From Pseudomonas asgharzadehiana (lineage in GTDB: Bacteria; Pseudomonadota; Gammaproteobacteria; Pseudomonadales; Pseudomonadaceae), in the NCBI RefSeq assembly GCF_019139815.1, contig NZ_CP077079.1, positions 5,959,001-6,023,000 of the forward strand: 64,000 nucleotides of DNA, in the 5' to 3' direction. Numbering within the stretch: position 1 is the first letter of the stretch; every line of letters starts with the position of its first letter. The translations under genes were made by a program, and so were the position numbers. Positions 18,867-27,618 of this stretch are shown piece by piece. Under the pieces are notes generated by a model, which was given only the letters and a program-made list of their open reading frames with translations, did not search any database and was not told the origin of the DNA.

Positions 18867-19538
18867 ATGACCCAGGATCAACTCAAACAGGCAGTGGCCC
18901 AGGCCGCTGTCGATTTAATCCTTCCCAAACTCGACGACAAGAGCATCGTCGGTGTCGGCACCGGCTCCACCGCCAACTGCTTTATCGATGCGCTGGCCCG
19001 CCACAAGGGCGCGTTCGATGGCGCGGTAGCGAGCTCCGAAGCCACCGCGGCGCGCCTCAAAGGCCACGGCATTGCGGTATACGAACTCAACACCGTGAGT
19101 GATCTGGAGTTCTACGTCGACGGCGCCGATGAAAGCGACGAACACCTGAACCTGATCAAGGGCGGCGGCGCGGCCCTGACCCGCGAGAAGATCGTCGCGG
19201 CCGTGGCCAAGACCTTTATCTGCATCGCCGACGCCAGCAAGCTGGTGCCGGTACTCGGCGCCTTCCCGCTGCCGGTGGAAGTGATCCCCATGGCCCGCAG
19301 CCACGTGGCCCGCGAGCTGGTGAAACTGGGCGGTGACCCGGTATACCGCGAAGGCGTGTTGACCGACAACGGCAACATCATCCTCGACGTGTTCAACATG
19401 CAGATCACCGATCCGGTGAAGCTCGAGACGCAGATCAATGCGATTGTCGGCGTGGTCACCAATGGCCTGTTCGCCGCGCGCCCGGCGGATGTGCTGCTGC
19501 TGGGCACCGCTGAAGGCGTCAAAACCCTCAAGGCCTGA
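18867..19538 (+). CDS. rpiA: ribose-5-phosphate isomerase A
   Basis: 223 residues. Interconverts ribose-5-phosphate and ribulose-5-phosphate. The phosphate loop [13 protein letters not shown] (about residues 28-40), the DGADE catalytic motif (about 83-87) and [13 protein letters not shown] (~97-109) are intact. A TATACT -10-like hexamer lies at 18822-18827, 40 bp before the start, without a convincing -35. Faces away from ilvA. Confidence 0.97.
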   Translation: MTQDQLKQAVAQAAVDLILPKLDDKSIVGVGTGSTANCFIDALARHKGAFDGAVASSEATAARLKGHGIAVYELNTVSDLEFYVDGADESDEHLNLIKGGGAALTREKIVAAVAKTFICIADASKLVPVLGAFPLPVEVIPMARSHVARELVKLGGDPVYREGVLTDNGNIILDVFNMQITDPVKLETQINAIVGVVTNGLFAARPADVLLLGTAEGVKTLKA

Positions 19539-19574
19539 TGCAAGCCCCCTCACACACTTTTGCTCGGCGGTGTG

Positions 19575-20489
19575 TCAGGGGTTGGGTTTCTTGAAGACGT
19601 AGAACAGGTTCGGCTCACTGACCAGGTACAACGTGCCTTCGTCGTCCATGGCGATCCCTTCGGCCTGCGGCACGCGCTTGCTCAGGCCATGACGCCCGTT
19701 GAGTAGAGAAAGACTGCTCAGCGGACGACCGTCGATATCCAGCTCCAACACCAGGAACGACTCATCCGACAGCGCCAGCAAATGGCCGCTGCGCTCGTCG
19801 TATTGCAGGCTCGACAGGTCGCGCACAAACAGCCCGGCGTCACGCTTGGGGTTGTTGATCACGTGCACCGAGTAGGTTTTTTCCGGTTTGAAATGGGGAA
19901 ACCCGTGAACCTCGTAGATCAGCATCGGGTCGCGCTCCTTGGCCACGAACAGGCGCTTGCCCGCCGAGTCATAGGCCAACCCTTCAAACCCCTTGTTACC
20001 GCCGACGTGCACGCCCAAGGTCATTTGTTCGGCATCGGCGGCATCGAGGAAGCGGGTATCGTCGTCGACATGCACCTTGATCAGGCGTTGCTGACGCTCG
20101 TCGGTGATGACGTAGATGTTGTCGCTGATAAATTCCACCGCCTCGGCGTCGCCAAAGCCCACCAGGGGAATACGCCGCAGGATCTTGCCTTGCAGGGACA
20201 GCTCGATCAGTTCGGCGTTTTTATTGGTGACGGTAAACAGGCTTTTGCGCACCGGGTCATAGGTGAGGGCCGAGACATCATCGTCGAGCCCCTCGATCAC
20301 CTGGGCTTGCAAGTCCACGCGGTAATCCGCCAGGCCAATGGAACGCGCATCCGTCGGCTGGCGCCAGGCCTGCCAGTTGAACCAGGCACGCTCGAACAGG
20401 CGAAAATGCTGCGCCACGGCCCCGGCGCCGATCAGGGCGATCAGCGCAAGCACAATGAGAATGGGTTTGGGGCGGGCTAGTCGACGCAT
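19575..20489 (-). CDS. SdiA-regulated domain protein (YjiK-like), copy 1
   Basis: 304 residues: one N-terminal membrane anchor (residues ~8-28) and an extracytoplasmic beta-propeller-like domain with repeating units such as VSALTYDPVRKSLFTVTN and AEAVEFISDNIYVITDE. This is the SdiA-regulated (YjiK) family, of unknown function, probably binding metal or ligand in the periplasm. The ending GTLYLVSEPNLFYVFKK is nearly the same as in the gene immediately upstream, so the two are tandem paralogues. Confidence 0.85.
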   Translation of the reverse strand: MRRLARPKPILIVLALIALIGAGAVAQHFRLFERAWFNWQAWRQPTDARSIGLADYRVDLQAQVIEGLDDDVSALTYDPVRKSLFTVTNKNAELIELSLQGKILRRIPLVGFGDAEAVEFISDNIYVITDERQQRLIKVHVDDDTRFLDAADAEQMTLGVHVGGNKGFEGLAYDSAGKRLFVAKERDPMLIYEVHGFPHFKPEKTYSVHVINNPKRDAGLFVRDLSSLQYDERSGHLLALSDESFLVLELDIDGRPLSSLSLLNGRHGLSKRVPQAEGIAMDDEGTLYLVSEPNLFYVFKKPNP

Positions 20490-20609
20490 TGGGCGGGCTC
20501 AAAATCAAAAGTGGCGAATGAATATCACGCCTGTCTGAATTTAAACTTAAACGCGCCCGTCTGTCTGGCGAATGCCGCAACTGGAGACGTATTCGACGTA
20601 ATCGGTGTG

Positions 20610-21536
20610 CTACTTCTGCTTTTCGAAACGATAGAACAGGTTCGGCTCACTGACCACGTACAGGGTGCCGTTCTCGTCCATGGTCACACCTTCGGCGCGC
20701 GGGATGGTGTTCTTGAGGCCGTTGAAACCGCCGAGCAGGGTCATGAAGCTGACTTGTTCGCCCTTCTCGTTCAGCTCCAGCAGCAGGTGCGAGTCGGCCG
20801 ACAGCACCAGCAGGTGGCCGGTGCGCGGGTCGATGGCCAGGGCCGAGAGGTTGCGCATGTCCAGTTCTTCACTGGCCAGTTTTTGCTTGGCGCCAACCAG
20901 GGTCTGGCTGCCGTCGCTTTTCCAGGTGAACAACGCCGGCGGGCGTTCTTCGCCCAATACAAACTGCTGGTTGCGCGGGTCCCATGTAACGCCTTCGAAC
21001 GCTTTGTTCTGATCCTTGGACGGCCCCAGGTCGTAACTCGGGAAATCGGCCTTGTTCAAGTGCTGGGTGGTGGCGTCGACCTTAACAATGGTCAGGCTGT
21101 GATCACGCTCGTCGACCACCGCCAGCAGGCCATTTTCCATGACTGTCACCCCTTCCGGGTTGCTCCAGCCATTAAGTGGCATTTTGCGCAGCACATCGCC
21201 TTGCAGGGTCAACTCAACGAGGAAGGGGTTTTTGCCCATGACGGAAAACAGGGTTTTGGTCTGCGGGTTGTAAGAGACGTCCGAGGCCTCATCCTTCTCC
21301 ATGCCCGGCAGCACCTTGGCATCGATGACGGCGTGATAGTCCGGCAGCCACACACTTTCGCTGCGTTCGGTGGAGGTTTCAAATCGCTCCAATACCCACA
21401 GCACACCGCGATCATCCCAATGCATGGCCCAGGAAACGCCATAGACGATCACGCCCGCCAGAAACAGCCAGGAATACCAGCGCAGGGCGAAACGAGAACG
21501 CAGCTTGGGTGTGGCGGAGGGCAGGGACACGGCCAT
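20610..21536 (-). CDS. SdiA-regulated domain protein (YjiK-like), copy 2
   Basis: 308 residues with an N-terminal membrane segment (about 20-42) and the same propeller-type repeat units (DEASDVSYNPQTKTLFSVMG, PEGVTVMENGLLAVVDE). C-terminus GTLYVVSEPNLFYRFEK mirrors the downstream paralogue. A 120-bp gap separates the two, and they read the same way. Function unknown; the family name only reflects SdiA regulation of one E. coli member, and no SdiA/LuxR gene is seen here. Confidence 0.85.
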   Translation of the reverse strand: MAVSLPSATPKLRSRFALRWYSWLFLAGVIVYGVSWAMHWDDRGVLWVLERFETSTERSESVWLPDYHAVIDAKVLPGMEKDEASDVSYNPQTKTLFSVMGKNPFLVELTLQGDVLRKMPLNGWSNPEGVTVMENGLLAVVDERDHSLTIVKVDATTQHLNKADFPSYDLGPSKDQNKAFEGVTWDPRNQQFVLGEERPPALFTWKSDGSQTLVGAKQKLASEELDMRNLSALAIDPRTGHLLVLSADSHLLLELNEKGEQVSFMTLLGGFNGLKNTIPRAEGVTMDENGTLYVVSEPNLFYRFEKQK

Positions 21537-21658
21537 TGGGCGCTTTTCCGGAAAGTCAGCGTAGGTGATAGCACAGGATCAACGGGCCCGCGCGGTCGAG
21601 GCTGGGGATTATCCGGATGGCGTGTGAAAAAAATGCAAAGGTGTACACCCAGCCAAGG

Positions 21659-21683
21659 TGGGAGGGGGCACGCCTCCTCCCAC
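21659..21683. repeat. single REP hairpin
   Basis: GTGGGAGG and CCTCCCAC form a perfect 8-bp stem just 3' of the FAH-family gene, whose stop is at 21691. Confidence 0.8.
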
Positions 21684-21690
21684 ATGTTAA

Positions 21691-22356
21691 TCAGCGAACG
21701 ACGCTTTCGAAGCGATTCACGCCGGCCAGTTCCAGCACCAGCTCATCGCCCACATTCAGCGGGCCCACGCCAGCCGGGGTGCCGGTGAGGATCACGTCGC
21801 CGGCCTGCAGCGAGAAGCAGCCGGCCATGTGCTGAATCATCGGCACGATGGGGTTGAGCATCTGCGAACTGTTGCCGTCCTGGCGCACTTCACCATTGAT
21901 GGTCAGCCGGATGCCGATGTCGGTCACGTCGGCAAAGGTACTGCTCACCACAAAAGGTGCGATCACCGCCGCGCCATCGAAGGACTTGGCGATTTCCCAC
22001 GGCAGGCCCTTGGCCTTCAACTCGGCCTGCTTGTCGCGCAGGGTCAAATCCAACGCCGGGGCGAAACCGGAAATGGCGTCCAGCACTTCTTCACGGCTTG
22101 GCTTGTTCGACAGCGGCTTGCCGATCAATACCGCGATTTCCGCTTCGTAATGCACCGAACCGCGCTCGGTCGGAATGGCGAAACCACCTTCCAGCGGCAC
22201 CACGCAACTGCCCGGCTTGATGAACAGCAACGGCTCGGTCGGTACCGGGTTGTCCAGTTCCTTGGCATGTTCGGCGTAGTTACGCCCAATGCACACCACT
22301 TTACCCACCGGGAAGTGGACGTTGGTGCCGTCGACGTATTTGTGCTGGTAGCTCAT
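21691..22356 (-). CDS. fumarylacetoacetate hydrolase (FAH) family protein
   Basis: 221 residues, the short single-domain FAH form that includes acylpyruvases and oxaloacetate decarboxylases such as YcgM/FAHD1. Motifs visible: CIGRNYAEHAKEL, the metal-binding EAEIAVLIGK (Glu ligands), and the catalytic-lid region LTGTPAGVGPLNVGD. The enzyme cleaves C-C bonds of 1,3-dioxo acids with Mg2+/Mn2+. It lies 11 bp downstream of the D-2-hydroxyglutarate dehydrogenase gene, so the two probably form an operon; a 2-oxo acid link is plausible but unproven. Confidence 0.88.
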   Translation of the reverse strand: MSYQHKYVDGTNVHFPVGKVVCIGRNYAEHAKELDNPVPTEPLLFIKPGSCVVPLEGGFAIPTERGSVHYEAEIAVLIGKPLSNKPSREEVLDAISGFAPALDLTLRDKQAELKAKGLPWEIAKSFDGAAVIAPFVVSSTFADVTDIGIRLTINGEVRQDGNSSQMLNPIVPMIQHMAGCFSLQAGDVILTGTPAGVGPLNVGDELVLELAGVNRFESVVR

Positions 22357-22367
22357 GGAACGACTCC

Positions 22368-23762
22368 TTAAATAGCGAAGATCTTGCCTGGGTTCATGAT
22401 CCCGTTAGGGTCGAACACCGCTTTCACGGCCTTCATGTATTCGATTTCAACCGGTGAGCGACTGTAGGTGAGGTAATCGCGCTTGGTCATGCCCACGCCG
22501 TGCTCGGCGGAGATCGAGCCGTTGTACTTCTCGACGGTCTCGAACACCCACTTGTTGACGGTGGCGCATTTGGCGAAGAACTCGTCCTTGCTCAGGTTTT
22601 CCGGCTTGAGGATGTTCAGGTGCAGGTTGCCGTCGCCGATGTGGCCGAACCATACGATTTCGAAGTCCGGGTAGTGTTCGCCGACGATGTCGTCAATTTC
22701 CCGCAAAAACGCCGGCACTTTGGACACAGTAACCGAGATGTCGTTTTTGTAGGGCGTCCAGTGGGAGATGGTCTCGGAGATGTACTCGCGCAGCTTCCAC
22801 AGGTTATGCAGCTGGGTTTCGCTCTGGCTCATCACGCCATCCAGCACCCAGCCCTGCTCGACGCAATGTTCGAACGTTTCCAGGGCGTGGTTGGCGACTT
22901 CTTCGGTGGTGGCTTCGAATTCAAGCAACGCGTAGAACGGGCACTCGGTTTCGAACGGCGCAGGCACATCGCCACGACCGAGGACTTTGGCCAGGGCCTT
23001 ATCCGAGAAGAACTCAAAGGCCGTCAGGTCCAGCTTGCTCTGGAAGGCGTGCAGCACCGGCATGATCGAGTCGAAATCGGTGGTGCCCAGCACCATGGCG
23101 GTGAGGTTTTTCGGCGCACGATCCAGGCGCATGGTGGCTTCGACCACAAACCCCAGGGTGCCTTCAGCGCCGATAAACAGCTGGCGCATGTCGTAGCCGG
23201 TGGCGTTTTTGATCAGATCGCGGTTCAGTTCCAGTACATCGCCCTTGCCGGTGACGACCTTCATGCCCGCCACCCAGTTACGGGTCATACCGTAGCGAAT
23301 CACCTTGATCCCGCCGGCATTGGTGCCGATGTTGCCGCCGATCTGGCTGGAACCGGACGAGGCAAAATCCACCGGGTAGTACAGGCCGTTTTCTTCGGCG
23401 ACGTTCTGCAATTGCTTGGTGACCACGCCCGGCTGGCACACGGCGGTGCGATCGGTGAGGTTCACGTCGAGGATCTGGTTCATATAGTCGAAGGACACCA
23501 CCACTTCGCCATTGGCCGCCACAGCGGCTGCTGACAAGCCGGTGCGACCGCCCGATGGCACCAGCGCCACCTTACGTTCATTGGCCCAACGCACAATGGC
23601 CTGGACCTGCTCAACGGTCTTGGGGAAGACGATGGCGGTGGGCGCGGGTGCGAAGTGCTTGGTCCAATCCTTGCCGTAAGCCTCCAGGGAGTCTGCGTCG
23701 GTCAGCACTTTGCCGGGCTCAACCAGGGTCTTTAGCTCATCAATCAGGGCAGGATGGGTCAT
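22368..23762 (-). CDS. FAD-binding oxidoreductase, D-2-hydroxyglutarate dehydrogenase
   Basis: 464 residues of the VAO/GlcD family: FAD-binding domain (~residues 40-220, with PSGGRTGLSAAA and GSSQIGGNIGTNAGG contacting FAD) and C-terminal FAD-oxidase domain (~225-464, including the metal/substrate His motif GHIGDGNLHLN and SAEHGVG). Homologues in Pseudomonas, including PA0317, oxidise D-2-hydroxyglutarate made as a side product by SerA, and are encoded beside serA as here. The start at MTHPALIDEL fits the family; ATGs 24 and 30 bp upstream are possible, the second with an AGGA box. Confidence 0.88.
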   Translation of the reverse strand: MTHPALIDELKTLVEPGKVLTDADSLEAYGKDWTKHFAPAPTAIVFPKTVEQVQAIVRWANERKVALVPSGGRTGLSAAAVAANGEVVVSFDYMNQILDVNLTDRTAVCQPGVVTKQLQNVAEENGLYYPVDFASSGSSQIGGNIGTNAGGIKVIRYGMTRNWVAGMKVVTGKGDVLELNRDLIKNATGYDMRQLFIGAEGTLGFVVEATMRLDRAPKNLTAMVLGTTDFDSIMPVLHAFQSKLDLTAFEFFSDKALAKVLGRGDVPAPFETECPFYALLEFEATTEEVANHALETFEHCVEQGWVLDGVMSQSETQLHNLWKLREYISETISHWTPYKNDISVTVSKVPAFLREIDDIVGEHYPDFEIVWFGHIGDGNLHLNILKPENLSKDEFFAKCATVNKWVFETVEKYNGSISAEHGVGMTKRDYLTYSRSPVEIEYMKAVKAVFDPNGIMNPGKIFAI

Positions 23763-23966
23763 CGACAGAACTCTCGAACAATTCATGGTCATCCTGAGAA
23801 CGCTTCACGTCGCAGGAATGAGTGTTAGCGGGGCGCGTATGCTAGCATACCGCCCCCGCAGGACAGAGCCCAAGGGCGTTTCTGCGGTGACGGCTTTCCT
23901 GCCGTCCGGGTCAGCTTAAGCGATCCGATTCCCTGCCAATTTTCTCCGGGATACAGGTTTACGCAG

Positions 23967-25196
23967 ATGAGCAAGACTTCTCTCGATAAGAGCAAGATCA
24001 AGTTCCTTCTTCTGGAAGGCGTCCACCCATCGGCTGTCGACGTTCTGAAAGCCGCCGGGTACACCAGCATTGAGTACATCACCAGTTCTCTGCCGGAAGC
24101 CCAGCTCAAGGAAAAGATCGCCGACGCGCACTTCATCGGCATTCGCTCCCGCACTCAGCTGACCGAAGAGATCTTCGATCACGCCAAGAAACTCGTGGCA
24201 GTGGGCTGTTTCTGCATCGGCACCAACCAGGTCGACCTCAACGCAGCACGCGAGCGCGGCATCGCGGTGTTCAACGCACCGTATTCCAATACCCGTTCCG
24301 TTGCGGAGCTGGTGCTGGCCGAGGCCATCCTGTTGCTGCGCGGTATTCCCGAGAAGAACGCTTCCTGCCACCGTGGCGGCTGGATCAAAAGCGCGGCCAA
24401 CTCCTTCGAAATCCGCGGCAAGAAGCTGGGTATCGTCGGTTACGGCTCGATCGGCACTCAGTTGTCGGTACTGGCTGAAGGCCTTGGCATGCAGGTGTTC
24501 TTCTACGACACCCTGACCAAGCTGCCATTGGGCAACGCCACGCAAGTGTCGAGCCTGACCGAGCTGCTGGGCATGTCCGACATCGTGACCCTGCACGTTC
24601 CGGAAACCGCTGAGACCCAGTGGATGATTGGTGAGAAGGAAATCCGCGCGATCAAGAAAGGCGGCATTCTGATCAACGCTGCACGCGGCACCGTGGTCGA
24701 GCTGGACGCCCTGGCCGATGCGATCAAGGACAAGCACCTGATCGGCGCCGCCATCGATGTGTTCCCGGTGGAGCCGCGCTCCAACGACGACATCTTCGAA
24801 AGCCCGCTGCGTGGCCTGGACAACGTGATCCTGACCCCGCACATCGGCGGCTCCACCGCTGAAGCCCAGGCCAACATTGGTCTGGAAGTCTCGGAAAAGC
24901 TGGTCAAGTACAGCGACAACGGTACCTCGGTATCGTCCGTGAATTTCCCGGAAGTGGCATTGCCGGCTCACCCTGGCAAGCACCGCCTGTTGCACATCCA
25001 CCAGAACATTCCTGGCGTGATGATGGAGATCAACAAGGTCTTCGCGGAAAACGGCATCAACATCTCCGGTCAGTTCCTGCAGACCAACGAGAAGGTCGGC
25101 TACGTGGTAATCGACGTAGACGCCGAATACTCGGACCTGGCGCAAGAGAAGCTGCAGCACATCAACGGCACTATCCGTAGCCGCGTGTTGTTCTAA
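23967..25196 (+). CDS. serA: D-3-phosphoglycerate dehydrogenase SerA
   Basis: 409 residues. NAD-binding GIVGYGSIG (residues 155-163), catalytic Arg240, Glu269 and His292 (PHIGGS) and a C-terminal ACT domain (~340-409) for serine feedback. Enzymes of this length in Pseudomonas also reduce 2-oxoglutarate to D-2-hydroxyglutarate, which drives the otherwise unfavourable first step of serine synthesis. It is divergent from the D-2-hydroxyglutarate dehydrogenase gene across 204 bp, and ends at a strong terminator. Confidence 0.97.
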   Translation: MSKTSLDKSKIKFLLLEGVHPSAVDVLKAAGYTSIEYITSSLPEAQLKEKIADAHFIGIRSRTQLTEEIFDHAKKLVAVGCFCIGTNQVDLNAARERGIAVFNAPYSNTRSVAELVLAEAILLLRGIPEKNASCHRGGWIKSAANSFEIRGKKLGIVGYGSIGTQLSVLAEGLGMQVFFYDTLTKLPLGNATQVSSLTELLGMSDIVTLHVPETAETQWMIGEKEIRAIKKGGILINAARGTVVELDALADAIKDKHLIGAAIDVFPVEPRSNDDIFESPLRGLDNVILTPHIGGSTAEAQANIGLEVSEKLVKYSDNGTSVSSVNFPEVALPAHPGKHRLLHIHQNIPGVMMEINKVFAENGINISGQFLQTNEKVGYVVIDVDAEYSDLAQEKLQHINGTIRSRVLF

Positions 25197-25215
25197 CGCT
25201 TTAAAAGCGCGGCAC

Positions 25216-25252
25216 AAAAAATGGGAGACCCGCAGGGGCCTCCCATTTTTTT
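25216..25252 (+). terminator. intrinsic terminator of serA
   Basis: AAAAAATGGGAG on one arm and CTCCCATTTTTTT on the other, around a short GC-rich loop. The T-run on the plus strand and A-run on the other make it usable from both sides (serA and the DUF4399 gene converge here). Confidence 0.92.
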
Positions 25253-25265
25253 GTCCGAATAACGC

Positions 25266-25706
25266 TTACTTGACGGTCACCGTGATGACTTTGGAGGCGA
25301 CCGTGGGCTCGAATTGGCGATGCACGTTGTCCCCGGCCACCAATTGCAGCGTGTGCTTACCGGGGGTCAAGGTCAGTTCGGTTTCGGTTTGGGCCTTGCC
25401 GAAGTGAATGGAGGTCGCATCGGCTGGAATAGCCTCGTCCGCCTTGAGCGATTGCACGTCCCGGTCAACTAGCAGGTGATGGTGACCAGCCCCTGGCACT
25501 TGTTTGTCGATCGGCTCCAGGTCCAGGCCTTTTACCCCGAATTTGACGGTGAACGTCTTGTCGACAGTGGCACCGTCTTTGGGCGATACGATAAACACCT
25601 CAGCCCCCTTCGGCGCAGGGGTATGCGGAACATCGGCGGCGTTGGCCAACAGCGAGGCCCCCAGCAGCAGGCTGCCAACGGTTGCACGGGTCAAAAAGGC
25701 TTTCAT
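25266..25706 (-). CDS. DUF4399 domain periplasmic protein
   Basis: 146 residues. A signal peptide (MKAFLTRATVGSLLLGASLLANA, cut after ANA) is followed by a small beta-rich domain with the DUF4399 pattern: VFIVSPKDGATV, GHHHLLVD (three consecutive His) and GKHTLQLVAGD. The clustered histidines suggest metal or carbohydrate binding, but no function is established. Start at 25706 fits the signal peptide and has a GGAGAAG box; the longer frame was rejected. Converges on serA. Confidence 0.85.
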   Translation of the reverse strand: MKAFLTRATVGSLLLGASLLANAADVPHTPAPKGAEVFIVSPKDGATVDKTFTVKFGVKGLDLEPIDKQVPGAGHHHLLVDRDVQSLKADEAIPADATSIHFGKAQTETELTLTPGKHTLQLVAGDNVHRQFEPTVASKVITVTVK

Positions 25707-25840
25707 TCGCTTCTCCAGTTTTTCTGTGAAATCTGTAGGGTTATGACAACTTCGCGACAAATTGCTGTCCAAGGCACTCACCACCATAGCAAAGCGATGC
25801 GGAACGGCGCCTCGCACATTCGAATTCTTTAGGAGTGACC

Positions 25841-26335
25841 ATGCGCGTTTCGCCTGGCCTGTTACTGTTGCTTCCCCTGCTGAGCCCCCTGGCTCATGCC
25901 GAACTGATCGACGACGTCAATGATCGGGGTGAGCTGCGCATCGTCCTTGAAGCCAACACCCCGCCCTACAACTTCAAGGAAGGCGACAAGCTCACCGGCT
26001 TTGAAGTGGAGCTGGGTGAACAGTTGGCCAAGGAAATGGACGTACGCTCCTCGTTTATCACCACCGATGAGGCCGACCTGCTTGCCGGTGTAGAAAGCGG
26101 CAAATACGACGTGGCCATCAACCATATCGCTAAGACTGCCGAGCTAGAGAATCAGTTCGATTTCAGCGAGGCTTATCACGAGAAACCCGAGCTGGCGATC
26201 CCGTTCCAGAAGGGCAACCCGGCGTTCAAGAGCAGCTTGGACGGCGCGTTGAAGCGGGTAAAGGATGATGGCCGGCTGAAGGCGCTGGCGCAGAAGTGGC
26301 TTGAAGGAACAACACCGGTGGATAAGTCTGAGTAG
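25841..26335 (+). CDS. short (one-lobe) type 3 extracellular solute-binding protein
   Basis: 164 residues; normal members have about 250. A signal peptide (cut after AHA, residue 20) precedes ELRIVLEANTPPYNF, GFEVELGEQLAKEM and YDVAINHIAKTAE, typical lobe-1 elements of amino-acid binding proteins. After FDFSEAY (residue ~112) the sequence jumps to ELAIPFQKGNPAF and the C-terminal helix DGRLKALAQKWLEG, so most of lobe 2 (about 80-90 residues) is absent without any frameshift. The ATG at 25841 follows AGGAG by five bases; the GTG at 25835 overlaps that box. No permease or ATPase gene is nearby, so transport is doubtful. Confidence 0.8.
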   Translation: MRVSPGLLLLLPLLSPLAHAELIDDVNDRGELRIVLEANTPPYNFKEGDKLTGFEVELGEQLAKEMDVRSSFITTDEADLLAGVESGKYDVAINHIAKTAELENQFDFSEAYHEKPELAIPFQKGNPAFKSSLDGALKRVKDDGRLKALAQKWLEGTTPVDKSE

Positions 26336-26345
26336 ATCCTAAAGT

Positions 26346-26368
26346 AGTGGGGGGCTTGCCCTCCCACT
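26346..26368. repeat. degenerate REP hairpin
   Basis: AGTGGG and CCCACT flank GGGCTTGCCCT, a weakened version of the REP core between the convergent binding-protein and DUF523 genes. Confidence 0.65.
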
Positions 26369-26853
26369 TACTCAAGACTTGAGAGATGCACCGCCGCCGC
26401 CGGCAACTCCAGCTCACTGAACACCTGTACACCGTGGCGCTTGAGCAGCGCCGCCGTGACGCCTTCGCCAGTGACCTTCACGCCGCTGAAGGTGCCGTCA
26501 TAGGTCAGCAGGTTGCCGCAGGACGGGCTGTTGGCCTTGAGGATGGCGATACGGATGCCGTGCCGTTGCACCAATGCCAACGCCTGCCGGGCCCCGTCGA
26601 GGAAGGCGGCGCTGAAATCTTCGCCCTCGGCGGTCAGCACCTGGGCCCGACCGTCCCACACATCGATGCCCTGCCCACCGGGGATCTCGGCAGGAGGCCT
26701 GGGCGTCGGCAAACCGCCTGCCACTTCCGGGCAGATCGCAATCACGCGCCCTTCGGCTTGCCACACGGCCAGTTGATCGAACGGCCCACTGGCGCCGCCG
26801 TCTTAGCGCACTTTGTGTCCGAGCAAGCAGCGGCTGACCAGGATCTTTTGCAT
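26368..26853 (-). pseudogene. DUF523 gene interrupted by an in-frame TAA at codon 17
   Basis: Reading from the ATG at 26853 gives MQKILVSRCLLGHKVR, then TAA (26805-26803), then in the same frame DGGASGPFDQLAVWQ and the rest of a typical DUF523 protein ending AAAVHLSSLE (161 codons). Family members read ...GHKVRYDGG... here, so one TAC/TAT to TAA change (Tyr17) explains the break. Catalytic-looking Cys motifs SRCLLG and NSPSCG remain. The ATG lies one base after the oxygenase stop, so it was translated as part of an operon. The part after the stop has a later ATG-less GTG (VWQAEGR) that might restart weakly. A sequencing error is the main alternative. Confidence 0.85.
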
Positions 26854-26854
26854 G

Positions 26855-27496
26855 TCAAAAGGGCTCATTGCCGCGCCGGCGAAACCAGCCGGTGAGGGAC
26901 AGGCGTTCGCGCGTGGCAGGCATGACTTCGTGGGGCACTTCGCCCGACAGGAACACCACCAGGCATCCGCCGCTGGGCACCACGTCGTATTCGACGCCGT
27001 CCTTGAGGTACATGCGCAACTGGCCGCCGTGTTCCGGCAACCAGGCATCGTTCAAGTAGATCACCGCCGAGACCATGCGCCGGTCATCGTCGCGAAAACG
27101 ATCCAGGTGCTTGAGGTAAAACGCCCCCGGCGGGTACATCGCGAAATGGCTTTCGAAATCTTCCAGGCCGAGGAACAGACCCCGGTTCATCGCCAGGCGC
27201 AGGCTGTCCATCACCGCCATGTAGCGGTCGCAGACGGCGGCGTCGCCCGCCTCCAGCCACTGGATATGGTCGCCGCGAATACCTTCGCGAATCTCCTGGG
27301 CCGGCCCACGCCCCACCGCTGCCGGCGCCAACTCACCTTCGACCGCACGTTTACGGCACTCAGCCGCCAGTTCCAGGGTCAGAGCCTGGGGCAGGAAGCC
27401 GTTCTGCTGCGACCAACCTTTTTCGGCCAGGTCGTCGACGATGCGTTGCAGCAGGGGATGATCAAGGGGCATTTGCATGGCGCGCATAGTATCCAT
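26855..27496 (-). CDS. 2OG-Fe(II) oxygenase family protein
   Basis: 213-residue cupin-fold dioxygenase. The iron triad is His130-x-Asp132 (KHLDRF) and His189 (EVPHEV), and Arg198 (RERLSLTGWF) would bind 2-oxoglutarate. It belongs to the prolyl-4-hydroxylase-like group (PF13640) but its substrate is unknown. Several in-frame ATGs (27496, 27487, 27478) compete for the start; the first is given. It is followed at one base by the broken DUF523 gene. Confidence 0.87.
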   Translation of the reverse strand: MDTMRAMQMPLDHPLLQRIVDDLAEKGWSQQNGFLPQALTLELAAECRKRAVEGELAPAAVGRGPAQEIREGIRGDHIQWLEAGDAAVCDRYMAVMDSLRLAMNRGLFLGLEDFESHFAMYPPGAFYLKHLDRFRDDDRRMVSAVIYLNDAWLPEHGGQLRMYLKDGVEYDVVPSGGCLVVFLSGEVPHEVMPATRERLSLTGWFRRRGNEPF

Positions 27497-27618
27497 ACGT
27501 CTTCAAATCCGACAGCGCCGTCGAGCGTCTGAATACACTTTAGTCAGGTGACTGATAGGACTTCTCGACAAATCCTACGCCCGACACGGACAATAGTGGC
27601 CGACTGACAGGAGTCCAT

